A program made the position numbers and the translations under genes. Shown piece by piece: positions 1 through 8,035 of a stretch of 56,969 bases of DNA (positions are counted from its first letter, which is position 1; the number at the start of each line of letters is the position of its first letter). The notes beneath the pieces were generated by a model. That model worked only from the letters and a program-made list of their open reading frames with translations, did no database searches and had not been told where the DNA came from. The stretch spans positions 1-56,969 of the forward strand of contig JAAZMR010000068.1 in NCBI GenBank assembly GCA_012798695.1, in the 5' to 3' direction. The DNA comes from Bacillota bacterium. GTDB taxonomy: Bacteria > Bacillota > Limnochordia > DTU087.

Positions 1-96
1 CATAGGGGCTTCATTGTATCCGTGAGCAACAGCAGACAACGAGAGAACGACCAATGCTACGAGCAGCCCGCAAAATACCCTTTTACTTCTGGCCAT
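1..96 (-). CDS. ABC transporter solute-binding protein, N-terminal fragment
   Basis: These are the first 32 codons of a gene that runs off the left edge. The ATG start at 96 is preceded by GAGGAGG at a 7-base gap. The peptide has a Lys/Arg-containing start, a hydrophobic core of about 15 residues and an Ala-X-Ala-like end (AVAHG), so it is a Sec signal peptide. The only Cys lies before the core and is not in a lipobox. The first mature residues (YNEAPM) resemble the start of family 5 (oligopeptide/sugar type) binding proteins. That family call is an inference from a few residues; the secreted nature is clear. Confidence 0.6.
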   Translation of the reverse strand, partial: MARSKRVFCGLLVALVVLSLSAVAHGYNEAPM

Positions 97-421
97 TTTT
101 GATCCTCCTCTTGATTGTTCCCATGCCAACGGTGTCCGTTTATTTGTCTAGCTAAATCACCTCCGTATTCTGTCTAAGCCCACTGATCTGTTTTCTGTAC
201 TATTGACTGATCTCGCCTTGTGTTGTCATATATTCTCTACTTTATCTTAAATCCCTTCTTTTCGATATATGTGTGCTTATTGGTCTGTACTCACTGATAA
301 CATCATTTTCTACAACTTTTCTTTTGAAAAGAAGGAACCTTGTCTTTTATAGTGAAATCTGTAGATGGGATCAATTGAACCAGATCCTGGCACCATATAT
401 CTATTAAGAGGAGGAGCGCCC
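97..421. other. Divergent intergenic region between binding protein and dehydrogenase
   Basis: This AT-rich gap separates two divergent genes and should hold promoters for both. A plus-strand sigma-A type promoter is visible (own entry). A second possible -35, TTGACT, occurs near 205, but its -10 is not clear. No minus-strand promoter stands out, and I see no reading frame with a ribosome site. Confidence 0.5.
324..353 (+). promoter_or_regulatory. Sigma-A type promoter with overlapping palindrome
   Basis: TTGAAA (324-329) and TATAGT (348-353) are separated by 18 bases, about 70 bases before the dehydrogenase start. An inverted repeat CTTTTC-TTTT-GAAAAG (316-331) overlaps the -35 box and could be a repressor operator. 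The promoter is a sequence match; the operator role is inference. Confidence 0.5.
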
Positions 422-1396
422 ATGACTGTTAAAGTAGGGATGGTCGGCTGTGGTGGTATTGCAAACTGGCATGCCAGCCATCTGGAGCAAATGGATGATG
501 TGAAAGTTATTGCCACCTGTGACATTATTCCTGAAAGAGCGGAAGCAATGGCAAAACGTTTTGGAGCCACACCCTATGAGGCTCATTTGCCAATGTATGA
601 GAAGGAGGATCTAGACGCGGTTTTCATCTGTATTCCTCCGGGAGCCCATACCAATACAGAGACTGCGGCTGCGGAAAAGGGCATCCACATCTTTGTGGAA
701 AAACCGATGACGATCTGCATAAATCAAGCCCGGGAGGTCGCTCAAGCTGTTGAGAAGGCTGGTATCGTCTCCGCGGTTGGGTTTCAGGATAGGTATCTAG
801 ATATTATTGACAACCTGCGTACCTTCCTAGAGGGCAAGAAGATCGGTCTGTTTACCGGTGCTTGGGTCGGCGGCATGCCTACGGTTCCATGGTGGAGAGT
901 AAAGGCAGAATCAGGTGGTCAGATTGTAGAACAGACTATCCATCTCTATGATTTGGCCCGTCTCCTGTTTGGTGAAGTTGATACCGTCTATGCACAAGCC
1001 GGTAAAGGCATCATGGTAGGCATTGAAAACTATGATGTTGAAGACTATTCTTCGGTAGTGCTCACCTTCAAGAACGGGATAATTGGCAACATCATCACCG
1101 GTGACTATTTGAAAGAGGCCGTGCCTCGGAATGGTATTGAAATCTACTGTCAAGACGAGCGCGTCGAATATGATCTGCGTTCTGCCGTACGTTATCATTC
1201 CCGTTATCTCGTACGGGAGGAAAAACGAGCCATTGATCAAGGAATGCGCAGTGATCGCACTTTCATAGATGCTGTTAAAGCCAAAGACCCGACAATGGTA
1301 CGTTCCCCCTATAGTGATGCACTAAAGAGCCTGGCTGTAACCTTGGCTGCCAATGAGTCTTTCGAAACCAACAAACCGATTAAGGTAGAATACTAG
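422..1396 (+). CDS. Gfo/Idh/MocA family NAD(P)-dependent oxidoreductase
   Basis: This 324-residue protein matches the usual length of the family, which oxidises or reduces sugars, inositols and their derivatives in the cytoplasm. The N-terminal Rossmann fold shows GMVGCGGIA, and the VEKPMT segment near residue 94 carries the family's conserved EKP lysine. The C-terminal half has the family's His-X-X-Asp region (IHLYD). The frame could open at 365, but ATG 422 follows AGAGGAGG at a 7-base gap and begins directly with the dinucleotide-binding strand, so I start there. Neighbours are a divergent binding protein, an epimerase and a hydroxypyruvate-isomerase-like gene, which suggests catabolism of an imported sugar or sugar acid. 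The substrate cannot be read from sequence. Confidence 0.9.
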   Translation: MTVKVGMVGCGGIANWHASHLEQMDDVKVIATCDIIPERAEAMAKRFGATPYEAHLPMYEKEDLDAVFICIPPGAHTNTETAAAEKGIHIFVEKPMTICINQAREVAQAVEKAGIVSAVGFQDRYLDIIDNLRTFLEGKKIGLFTGAWVGGMPTVPWWRVKAESGGQIVEQTIHLYDLARLLFGEVDTVYAQAGKGIMVGIENYDVEDYSSVVLTFKNGIIGNIITGDYLKEAVPRNGIEIYCQDERVEYDLRSAVRYHSRYLVREEKRAIDQGMRSDRTFIDAVKAKDPTMVRSPYSDALKSLAVTLAANESFETNKPIKVEY

Positions 1397-1407
1397 GCTA
1401 ACCCAAA

Positions 1408-1430
1408 GGAGCGGTGATATTCACCGCTCC
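1408..1430. terminator. Hairpin between convergent genes
   Basis: GGAGCGGTGA and TCACCGCTCC form a perfect 10-bp stem with a 3-base loop. It lies just after the dehydrogenase stop and overlaps the last codons of the facing epimerase gene. Neither side has a strong T run, so it may be a weak bidirectional terminator or a transcript-end stabiliser. Confidence 0.5.
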
Positions 1431-2140
1431 GCCGCCTCTCTCAGCCTCTGCATTGCAGCAGCAAAATCAGTGCCATCTCTTAGGAAAATCCCAGAGGTTC
1501 CCCCCACAAAGAATGATGCCCCCCGCTTGGCTGCTTGGCTCACTGCTTCTATGTCCATCGCCCCATCTACTCCAATGGCGAAATCTAGATTGTGTTTTGC
1601 TCGCAGGGTGGCTAACTCGGCTATCTTGTCTAAGGTGAAACCCAATAATCTCTGTCCTGCGAAACCCGGTTCTACGGTCATCACCAACACCATCTGAAGC
1701 TGTGGGACTAGTAACCTAACTGCTTCTACGGAAGTCGCAGGATTGATAGCTATACCAACCGCTGCACCGCTAGTGTGGACCTTTTGTATAGCTCGTAAAG
1801 GAAACCGACTAGCCTCCATGTGGAAAATGCAAAGATCGGCACCGGCGGCCAGTACCCGTTCCATGTAAGCCTCGGGATTGTCGACCATCAAATGCACATC
1901 AATGGGTAGATTGGTTATGCTCCGCACCTGTTTGAGAATATCGAAGTTCAGGGCCAAGTTATCCACGAAATGGCCATCCATAATGTCTACATGAAAAGCA
2001 TCCGCCCCAGCAGCCTCCAGGCGGTGGACATCATCGCCTATGTGTAATAGATCAGCACACATTAGGGATGGTGCAATGATCGGGTACTGCCTCAACCATT
2101 CCCATCTTTGCCTATTACCCTCACTGTTAGAATGCCCCAT
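1421..2140 (-). CDS. Ribulose-phosphate 3-epimerase family protein
   Basis: This 239-residue TIM-barrel protein belongs to the Rpe family, which inverts C3 of ketose phosphates. The family landmarks are present in order: IAPSLMCADL, FHVDIMDGHFVDN (metal-binding His and Asp), DVHLMV, MTVEPGFAGQ and, near the end, GVDGAMD and FVGGTSGIF. Family members use the second-half Asp (VDGA) as a catalytic acid/base. The 20-residue leader before IAPSL is longer than usual. The start at 2140 has AGGAGG about 12 bases upstream. Because it lies among sugar genes rather than in a pentose-phosphate or ribosome-assembly cluster, it may act on a special sugar such as allulose 6-phosphate. That is inference. Confidence 0.85.
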   Translation of the reverse strand: MGHSNSEGNRQRWEWLRQYPIIAPSLMCADLLHIGDDVHRLEAAGADAFHVDIMDGHFVDNLALNFDILKQVRSITNLPIDVHLMVDNPEAYMERVLAAGADLCIFHMEASRFPLRAIQKVHTSGAAVGIAINPATSVEAVRLLVPQLQMVLVMTVEPGFAGQRLLGFTLDKIAELATLRAKHNLDFAIGVDGAMDIEAVSQAAKRGASFFVGGTSGIFLRDGTDFAAAMQRLREAAER

Positions 2141-2446
2141 GGTATGATCGGCCTCCTATGCTTATTATCCTTCACTCACAGCACATCAAATAGATGGGCT
2201 CTCCAGCTGCCCAGGATGCAAATATCCCTTTACCATTGTCACAGTCGGCTGCATCCGATCTCATAGTATCACGAGGATACCAGCAAAGAAACCGAGAGGT
2301 CGAATAGAGCAAAGACCGATCGGAGACCTTGACTTGGCGAACCATACGCCTAGTATGCAGAAAAGAGGAAATATACTTTCCCTATAGAAAGATACATTGA
2401 TGTCGTTCGAATGAAGCTAAACCAATGCATCAAAGGAGGGTTTCAC
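2141..2446. other. Divergent intergenic region between epimerase and isomerase genes
   Basis: This 306-base gap lies between divergent genes. The plus-strand promoter is listed separately. On the minus strand a TACTAT box near 2265 could be a -10, but no good -35 is visible at the right distance. I see no coding frame here. Confidence 0.45.
2329..2356 (+). promoter_or_regulatory. Sigma-A type promoter for the isomerase-like gene
   Basis: TTGACT (2329-2334) and TAGTAT (2351-2356) are separated by 16 bases. The distance to the GTG start at 2447 leaves a leader of about 80 bases. Confidence 0.5.
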
Positions 2447-3211
2447 GTGCGGTTTTCACCTTGTATTGAAATGCTTTTCCGAGAAGAAAGCATTCCTCAA
2501 CGCCTGCAGCACGTAAAGGAGCTGGGCTTTAGCGGATTTGAGTTTTGGGGGTGGGAAGGCAAGAATATTGATGAGCTGATCAAGGTTTCAACAGAACTAG
2601 ACCTTACCGTAACCACTTTCTGTACAGCCTTTGTTTCACTGGTCGATGCTAAGCGGCGAGAGGAGTATGTTGAAGGACTCAAGCGCTCCATCGATGTTGC
2701 TAGAAGACTCGGGTGCCAACAGTTAATCACGCAAACAGGGGCGGAGCTTAGCACGGTACCTAGAGAGGATCAGTTGCTTTCACTCATCGACGGGCTCAAT
2801 GCCTGTGTTCCTCTGTTGGAGGCCAACAGGATCACTTTGCTGGTAGAGCCTCTGAACATACTCGTCGACCATAAGGGATATTTCCTCAGCCGTTCTGCCG
2901 AAGCCTTTGATGTTGTTCGTGCAGTCAACAGCCCTTACGTTAAAGTACTATATGACATATACCATCAGCAGATAACTGAGGGCAACTTGATTCCCACGAT
3001 CCGACAGAATATCGATTTAATCGGCCATTTCCATGTCGCCGATCATCCGGGGCGACATGAACCTGGCACAGGTGAGATCAACTATCATAATGTACTTAAG
3101 GCCATCAAGGATACTGGGTATGATGGCTGGATCGGCTTAGAGTACCGACCCAGCTCAGATTCGCGCACAACTCTGGAAAACTTGCTGGACTTGGCAGAGG
3201 GCGTAAAATAG
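2447..3211 (+). CDS. Hydroxypyruvate isomerase-like TIM-barrel sugar isomerase/epimerase
   Basis: This 254-residue protein belongs to the xylose-isomerase-like AP-endonuclease-2 superfamily and most resembles Hyi-type proteins, which interconvert hydroxypyruvate and tartronate semialdehyde or related ketoses. Landmarks are FSPCIEMLF at the start, LVEPLN (metal-binding Glu), YDIYHQQ (metal-binding Asp and His), HFHVADHPGRHEPGTGEINY and GLEYRPS (final Glu). The frame is open from an ATG at 2411, but GTG 2447 follows AAAGGAGGG at 6 bases and matches the usual family start, so I prefer it. With the neighbouring oxidoreductase and epimerase it suggests a sugar-acid or keto-sugar route. The exact substrate is unknown. 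Confidence 0.87.
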   Translation: MRFSPCIEMLFREESIPQRLQHVKELGFSGFEFWGWEGKNIDELIKVSTELDLTVTTFCTAFVSLVDAKRREEYVEGLKRSIDVARRLGCQQLITQTGAELSTVPREDQLLSLIDGLNACVPLLEANRITLLVEPLNILVDHKGYFLSRSAEAFDVVRAVNSPYVKVLYDIYHQQITEGNLIPTIRQNIDLIGHFHVADHPGRHEPGTGEINYHNVLKAIKDTGYDGWIGLEYRPSSDSRTTLENLLDLAEGVK

Positions 3212-3232
3212 CTGCCTAAAGTCTAAGGGGAT

Positions 3233-4144
3233 TCAATATGAGACAAACTGGCAGCATGATTCCGGGGCAGCGCCACTGACGAGGTTTTTGTGATAGCGGG
3301 TCAGAGCAGCCAATGCTTCCTGACTACACCCCTGTACACAGCCAAAGGCCATGGGCATGGTATGAAAAGCTTCTCCTGGTTTCAGCTCCTTGCACCAGCC
3401 GTGATGACATCCATCCGGACCACCGGCCAGGAAGTAAAGCTGATTGTTCTGGTCCGCACCAATCTCCCAGTGCCAGCTGCCGAAATGCTCTATTTGCCAG
3501 TACCAAACGGTCTTAGTTTCTATATCCTCCAACATGGCCATTGGTAGATGCTGGTTATACCTAAGCCCAGAGCTTATCTGCCAGGCCCGGGAAATGCCAA
3601 GATATGGTGTGCGCCAAAGGCCCAACTCCTTTAACCCAAGCCTGTGCCACTGCCCCGCCTCATACCATTCGGCGTCATACCATAGGTGTACATAGGTTTT
3701 CTCATTCCAGGGACGCAGACCACCGATAGCCAGATTATAAAGGATAGCAGAGTAAACCCGCTCCAGTCTCACTGATCGATCACTATCATTTCTTACCCGC
3801 ACCCATGTCCTGATCGTCGGAGACTCTGAGCAAAGCAGATAATTGACCTCAGCCAGGACGCCGGTGACAGGATCTTTCATGATTATGATGATCAAGTCAC
3901 CGTGATAGCGTTCATCCTTAAGCATGGAAACGAACTGCATACGTTCTCCCGGTAATGACCTGATACCGCGAGCCTGGCTGTTGAGAGACTCAGCTTCACC
4001 ACTCAGCTGCATCTGTATGATACTGCCAGATTGTAGATCCTTTGTACGCCAGATGGTCTCTGTGAACAAACCCAAAAGCCGGATTGCGTCTGCGCTGCGT
4101 TCAAATACAAGATGGTTGCCATGATGTCGATAACTAATCTCCAT
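3233..4144 (-). CDS. GH36 alpha-galactosidase N-terminal domain without catalytic domain
   Basis: This 303-residue protein resembles the beta-sandwich N-terminal domain of family 36 glycoside hydrolases: SGEAESL early, VLAEVNYLLCSESPTIRTW in the middle, and LTRYHKNLV where the linker to the catalytic barrel normally starts. Complete GH36 enzymes have about 700 residues and carry both catalytic Asp residues in the barrel. Here the frame stops about 14 residues after that linker and is followed at once by an opposing gene, so no active site remains. The start at 4144 has AAGGAGA at 8 bases; the frame extends to 4180 without a site. It is either a decayed gene or a free-standing carbohydrate-binding domain. 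The intact frame and ribosome site leave the second option open. Confidence 0.65.
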   Translation of the reverse strand: MEISYRHHGNHLVFERSADAIRLLGLFTETIWRTKDLQSGSIIQMQLSGEAESLNSQARGIRSLPGERMQFVSMLKDERYHGDLIIIIMKDPVTGVLAEVNYLLCSESPTIRTWVRVRNDSDRSVRLERVYSAILYNLAIGGLRPWNEKTYVHLWYDAEWYEAGQWHRLGLKELGLWRTPYLGISRAWQISSGLRYNQHLPMAMLEDIETKTVWYWQIEHFGSWHWEIGADQNNQLYFLAGGPDGCHHGWCKELKPGEAFHTMPMAFGCVQGCSQEALAALTRYHKNLVSGAAPESCCQFVSY

Positions 4145-4300
4145 GTACCCATCTCCTTTCCAGAGTCCTGGTAAAATCATTCAACTTATGTACTACATAG
4201 ACCATTCTGCCTAATGATGAAGTACATTCACAAAATGTAATTCTCTTCCATGGTACATATTTCCTGGTCATTTCTTACTATTTTATAGATCCGCACCGGG

Positions 4301-4324
4301 AAAACCCCGGAATTCATTCCGGGG
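4301..4324 (-). terminator. Terminator-like hairpin upstream of the GH36 remnant
   Basis: CCCCGGAAT and ATTCCGGGG form a 9-bp stem with almost no loop. Read on the minus strand it is followed by TTTT, as in a factor-independent terminator. Since no minus-strand gene ends here, it would stop or attenuate transcription about 160 bases before the GH36 remnant. Attenuation is inference. Confidence 0.35.
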
Positions 4325-4354
4325 ATGAAAGGCGAACAAACTTGATAGAGCAGA

Positions 4355-4383
4355 TGGGCAAGACAAGTGATACATGGTATAAT
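4355..4383 (+). promoter_or_regulatory. Extended -10 promoter for the small membrane protein
   Basis: TGGTATAAT contains a perfect -10 box (4378-4383) with the TGn extension. TGGGCA (4355-4360) is a partial -35 at 17 bases. The coding start is about 65 bases downstream. Confidence 0.5.
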
Positions 4384-4446
4384 CGTACTAAAGGGGAAAA
4401 GTCTGTAAAGGTCAAATCTGGTGAAGATAGCATCACTGAGGAGTGA

Positions 4447-4947
4447 GTGAGCCAGGTGAGTAATATGAGAGTAGGAGGATGTCAATTGCGTTCGGCATGG
4501 CGGGTTGTGTTAACCATTGTGTTTGGCATAATATCGTGTGGGCTGTCACTGTTTGGGCTGATAGTTGCCAGAAGCGTCTGGCTGCTTCTCGGAAGATTGT
4601 ACCTACCCAATCACTACGTTTTCAACTTCCTGGACAAGGTCTTGGTGCTTATAGCCGGTATCGCTGCTCTAGTTGTGATCATCTACAATCTGGAGTCCTT
4701 AGCCGATACCGAAAAAATCGCTCGGCTCTGGCAGAAGTTTCTACGAGTCTCTGCTTACCAGATATGGTTCTTGGGTATTTGCCATACTATCCTGGGCGTG
4801 ACTGAAGCTGGAATCGGCTTTGCTGATTCATCGACATGGGTCCTACCCGCTGGGGAACTCCTGGTGGGGACCGCCCTTTACTTTCTACACCGTAGGCAGA
4901 TCAGAATCAATCTAACCGATACTCAGATGGCTGAAACTCACCTATAA
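4447..4947 (+). CDS. Small four-helix membrane protein of unknown function
   Basis: I do not recognise the family of this protein of up to 166 residues. It shows four hydrophobic segments, at about residues 18-45, 60-82, 100-120 and 130-148, and ends in a polar tail of about 15 residues. Ribosome-site evidence is modest: GGAG lies 3 bases before GTG 4447 and 12 bases before GTG 4456, so the shorter form (163 residues) is equally possible. A good extended -10 promoter lies just upstream. The 3' end overlaps the facing DUF1848 gene by 10 bases. It has no catalytic motif and resembles small integral membrane proteins of transport or stress units, but no function is assigned. Confidence 0.55.
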   Translation: MSQVSNMRVGGCQLRSAWRVVLTIVFGIISCGLSLFGLIVARSVWLLLGRLYLPNHYVFNFLDKVLVLIAGIAALVVIIYNLESLADTEKIARLWQKFLRVSAYQIWFLGICHTILGVTEAGIGFADSSTWVLPAGELLVGTALYFLHRRQIRINLTDTQMAETHL

Positions 4948-5837
4948 GCAAAGGAGGCCGCCAGGCAAGGGGCTTGTGGGTCATGATACCGATAACGTTC
5001 CCAGGCAAGATCCGGCCTGCCTACAGCGTAGCAGTATTGGCACCCCAATATACAGGTATCATAGGCCCCAATATCCTTACTGGCTATGCAGCCACACTCC
5101 GGACGCTGACCATGATCCTTCCTGAAGTCAAGTTCTAGGTCGAAAAGCTGCCTGATTAACTGATCATCGATACATTTTCCTCGGTCAATGCCATAACATT
5201 CCAGCTGGTGCTCAGCACAACTTGAGATCGTCATACCATGTTGACCTGCTATATCGATCAACGATGCACAGAACTCAGCCATTTCCTTTGGTCCGCACCG
5301 TTCTTCTCCCAGCGGGCCGGTTTCATTTTCCACTGCTCGCATCCGCCGCAAACTTTTCCGATAGGCATCCCAAAGACTGATCACAACTCGCTGAGTGGAT
5401 CCTTCCAAAGCCCGAGCTATATAGCGAAAGGACTCTACATGATATGACATCTGGGTAGCCTGAGAAAAGAAGATTGGGTCATAGCGCCAGATCACACGCG
5501 CCGAACCCAATCGCTTTGCCAGATCACAAAAAGCCTCTATCGCTTTGTCCAGACGGGGCACTCCCGGTTCGAGCCAGTGGGGGTACCCAGTCACAGTATA
5601 CTGAAAGTAGTAGTGGTATCCTCTTTGGTCAAGATAATCGAAATGGCCCATTAAGGGCCGGGGATCCTTGGTCCAAAAAACGATTACATCTACATCTTGA
5701 GGGGCCAGTGATACCAGGCTCTCTTGTTGGGGATTGAATGGATTGCGCACGATACAAAACCCGGCCTCTAGCCGATTGATCAGCCACTCACTATAAAGAG
5801 CAGGTATGTCTGTACGACGGCTGGCACTAATGATCAT
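4938..5837 (-). CDS. DUF1848 family protein with C-terminal radical-SAM-like Cys motif
   Basis: This 299-residue protein starts with ISASRRTDIPA and continues with VRNPFNP and VIVFWTKDPRPL, the hallmark order of DUF1848. Near the C-terminus it carries C-X3-C-X2-C in TCILGCQYCYA, the spacing of radical-SAM iron-sulfur ligands, preceded by ECGC. The motif is at the end rather than the start of the chain, which is typical of this family and unusual for classical radical-SAM enzymes. ATG 5837 has GGGAG at about 8 bases and matches the family start; an upstream ATG at 5852 lacks a site. The gene follows the ABC exporter by 24 bases, so they are probably cotranscribed. The function is unknown. Confidence 0.85.
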   Translation of the reverse strand: MIISASRRTDIPALYSEWLINRLEAGFCIVRNPFNPQQESLVSLAPQDVDVIVFWTKDPRPLMGHFDYLDQRGYHYYFQYTVTGYPHWLEPGVPRLDKAIEAFCDLAKRLGSARVIWRYDPIFFSQATQMSYHVESFRYIARALEGSTQRVVISLWDAYRKSLRRMRAVENETGPLGEERCGPKEMAEFCASLIDIAGQHGMTISSCAEHQLECYGIDRGKCIDDQLIRQLFDLELDFRKDHGQRPECGCIASKDIGAYDTCILGCQYCYAVGRPDLAWERYRYHDPQAPCLAASFAYR

Positions 5838-5861
5838 AAAGGCCACTCCCATTTGCCCAAA

Positions 5862-7604
5862 TCAAGCGACCACACCCGCTCCCTCTCTCTTGGTATTAGA
5901 TTTATGCAGCTCAGCATATACTCCGTTTTTCTCCAAGAGCTCCTCGTGGCTGCCCCGCTCCACAATCCGTCCCTCTTCGAGAACGATGATCTCATCCGCA
6001 TGTCTGATCGTTGACAGCCTGTGGGCTATGATCAGAGTAGTCCGACCTTCACTCAACCGATCTAGAGACTCTTGAATAATCAATTCGGTAGCATTATCCA
6101 AGGATGATGTCGCCTCATCTAAGATCAGGATGGGTGGATTCTTTAGGAAAGCTCGAGCGATAGAAATCCTCTGCTTCTGGCCACCAGAGAGCATCACACC
6201 CCGTTCTCCCACATAGGTATCGTATTGGTCAGGCAGAGTCATCACAAACTCATGGATGCCGGCACTCTTCGCAGCCTCAATCACAGCATCATCACTAGCT
6301 GTGGGATCACCATACAGAATATTATCCTTAATACTACCAGTAAACAGGAATACATCTTGCTGCACTAGCCCGATATTCTTGCGCAATGAATAGAGCTGTA
6401 TGTCCCGTACATCTTGTCCATCGACATAGATGCCACCTTGGGTGACATCATAGAAGCGTGGAATTAAATGACATAAGGTGGTCTTGCCCCCACCCGAGGG
6501 ACCGACCAAGGCTATAGTTTTTCCGGGCTCAATCTCCAAGTCTACATCATATAGCACAGGGGATTTCTCATGGTACTTAAAAGAAACATTTCTCAGTTCT
6601 ATACGTCCCTTAACATCCATAAGCTCTACCGCATCTGGTGAATCGACGATTTCTGGCTTCGTCTCCATCAGCTCCACGAAACGGCTGAAGCCTGACATTC
6701 CCTGCTGGTACTGCTGAGTAAACGCCGTCAAGCGTCTGATCGGCTGTAGAAAGAAACTAATGAACATCAGATAGGCGGTCAAGTCCGCTATATCGATGAT
6801 ACCATAGTACATATACAGACCACCGAATCCCAGGACTGCCACATTAAGTGTATTTGTGAGGAAATTGAGTCCAGATGTATATTCCGCCATGCGCTTGAAA
6901 GCTTCTTCTCTCGCTTCCTTGAAATTGACATTAGCGATATCAAACCTGTTCATCTCGAAATCCTCATTGGTATAGCTCTTGGCCACTCGCATACCAGAAA
7001 GGCTGTTTTCCAGATCGGCATTCACCTCGGCAATCCTTTCTCGTTCTTGCCGAAAAGCCTTACTCATCTTATTGCGCCGAGACATGGCAAACCACGCAAT
7101 GAAAGGCACAAATATGAAGACTATCAAAGTGAGCTGTAGGTTAATGTTGACTAAATACAAAAAAGAACCAATTAACATCAAGGAAGCAATGAACACATCT
7201 TCCGGCCCATGGTGAGCCAACTCGGAAACATCCCGCAGGTCATTGACTATCCTGGACATGAGATGACCTACCCTTGTATTATCGAAGAATCTAAAATCCA
7301 TCGTCTGCAGATGGGAAAATAAGTCCTTGCGCATGCGGTACTCCATACGGACTCCTACCACGTGACCCCAGTAATCGACGATATACTGTAAAACCAAACG
7401 TACAGCATACATCAAGAGAAGTGCCCCTACATATATCACCATCAGACGCAGCTGACGATTAGGTATGAGATCCTTCATAAATACCCGTGTGATCATGGGG
7501 AACACCAAATCCATGACAGCAATCAGACAGGCACAGACCATATCCAGTAGGAATAGCTTCCATTCATAGCGGTAATAGCTAACAAATCGTCTTAAATTTG
7601 ACAC
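5862..7604 (-). CDS. ABC exporter, fused permease and ATPase
   Basis: This 580-residue half-transporter has an N-terminal six-helix ABC exporter domain (about residues 15-320) and a C-terminal ATPase with Walker A GPSGGGKTT, signature LSGGQKQR, Walker B ILILDEATSSLD and the switch His in IAHRLST. It should work as a homodimer in the inner membrane and export a hydrophobic compound, lipid or peptide. The length and layout match BmrA/MsbA-type exporters. The GTG start at 7604 has AAAGGGGG at 8 bases. It lies in a probable operon with the DUF1848 gene and away from the lipid A cluster, so multidrug or peptide export is as likely as lipid flipping. A second exporter of this type is encoded at 49256-51067. 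Confidence 0.9.
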   Translation of the reverse strand: MSNLRRFVSYYRYEWKLFLLDMVCACLIAVMDLVFPMITRVFMKDLIPNRQLRLMVIYVGALLLMYAVRLVLQYIVDYWGHVVGVRMEYRMRKDLFSHLQTMDFRFFDNTRVGHLMSRIVNDLRDVSELAHHGPEDVFIASLMLIGSFLYLVNINLQLTLIVFIFVPFIAWFAMSRRNKMSKAFRQERERIAEVNADLENSLSGMRVAKSYTNEDFEMNRFDIANVNFKEAREEAFKRMAEYTSGLNFLTNTLNVAVLGFGGLYMYYGIIDIADLTAYLMFISFFLQPIRRLTAFTQQYQQGMSGFSRFVELMETKPEIVDSPDAVELMDVKGRIELRNVSFKYHEKSPVLYDVDLEIEPGKTIALVGPSGGGKTTLCHLIPRFYDVTQGGIYVDGQDVRDIQLYSLRKNIGLVQQDVFLFTGSIKDNILYGDPTASDDAVIEAAKSAGIHEFVMTLPDQYDTYVGERGVMLSGGQKQRISIARAFLKNPPILILDEATSSLDNATELIIQESLDRLSEGRTTLIIAHRLSTIRHADEIIVLEEGRIVERGSHEELLEKNGVYAELHKSNTKREGAGVVA

Positions 7605-8035
7605 TCACGTGCCCCCTTTACAACCATGGTACTCGATACCGGCATACTATGCGGTACCAATTATAGGATATTCAATAGTAAGATTACGATTTCCTGCTCA
7701 TCCTACTAACCTCCAGGTATGACACAGCCCCGTGACAGCATGCTTATGCAACTTTTGCCTGTCCTTACATGTCTATACATGCTATAATGATAGCGGTTCC
7801 CTACTAGCTAGTCTCAATATGTCATTATCGGTGTTTTCTTACTCCCTGCCTCCAAATTTCCTGCGGAATCAGGGGGGCCCACCCATGCATTATCTCGGAA
7901 ATGGGCTAAATCGTCGGGTCGATCTTGCTCTTTTGCAGCTACACAAATAGCGTTACCTAAGACATTATACTGCATAATAAGGGGTATACCGAAGATGATC
8001 ATCTAACCCACCCTGAAATGAGAGGAGGAACCACA
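7605..8035 (+). promoter_or_regulatory. Promoter and long leader upstream of mgtE
   Basis: A perfect extended -10, TGCTATAAT, has its core at 7783-7788; TTGCCT at 7755 is too far for a normal -35. This predicts a 5' leader of about 240 bases before the mgtE ATG. The leader contains short inverted repeats, such as CCTG/CAGG at 7860-7873 and CCCAT/ATGGG at 7882-7905, but I cannot match it to the M-box consensus. An open frame at 7732-7950 has no ribosome site and is rejected. Magnesium control of this leader is inference from gene type and leader length. Confidence 0.45.

Larger units (their letters stand above)
4145..4446. other. Divergent intergenic region with hairpin and promoter
   Basis: This 302-base gap separates two divergent genes. 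It holds a strong hairpin at 4305-4324 and an extended -10 promoter at 4355-4383, each listed separately. I see no other structure or coding frame. Confidence 0.5.

Noticed and set aside
7732-7950. 72-codon open frame in the mgtE leader
   Set aside because: It has no ribosome site, no recognisable domain and odd composition; the region reads better as promoter and leader.
7605-8035. M-box magnesium riboswitch
   Set aside because: I could not find the conserved M-box blocks by eye, so only a leader of unknown type is reported.
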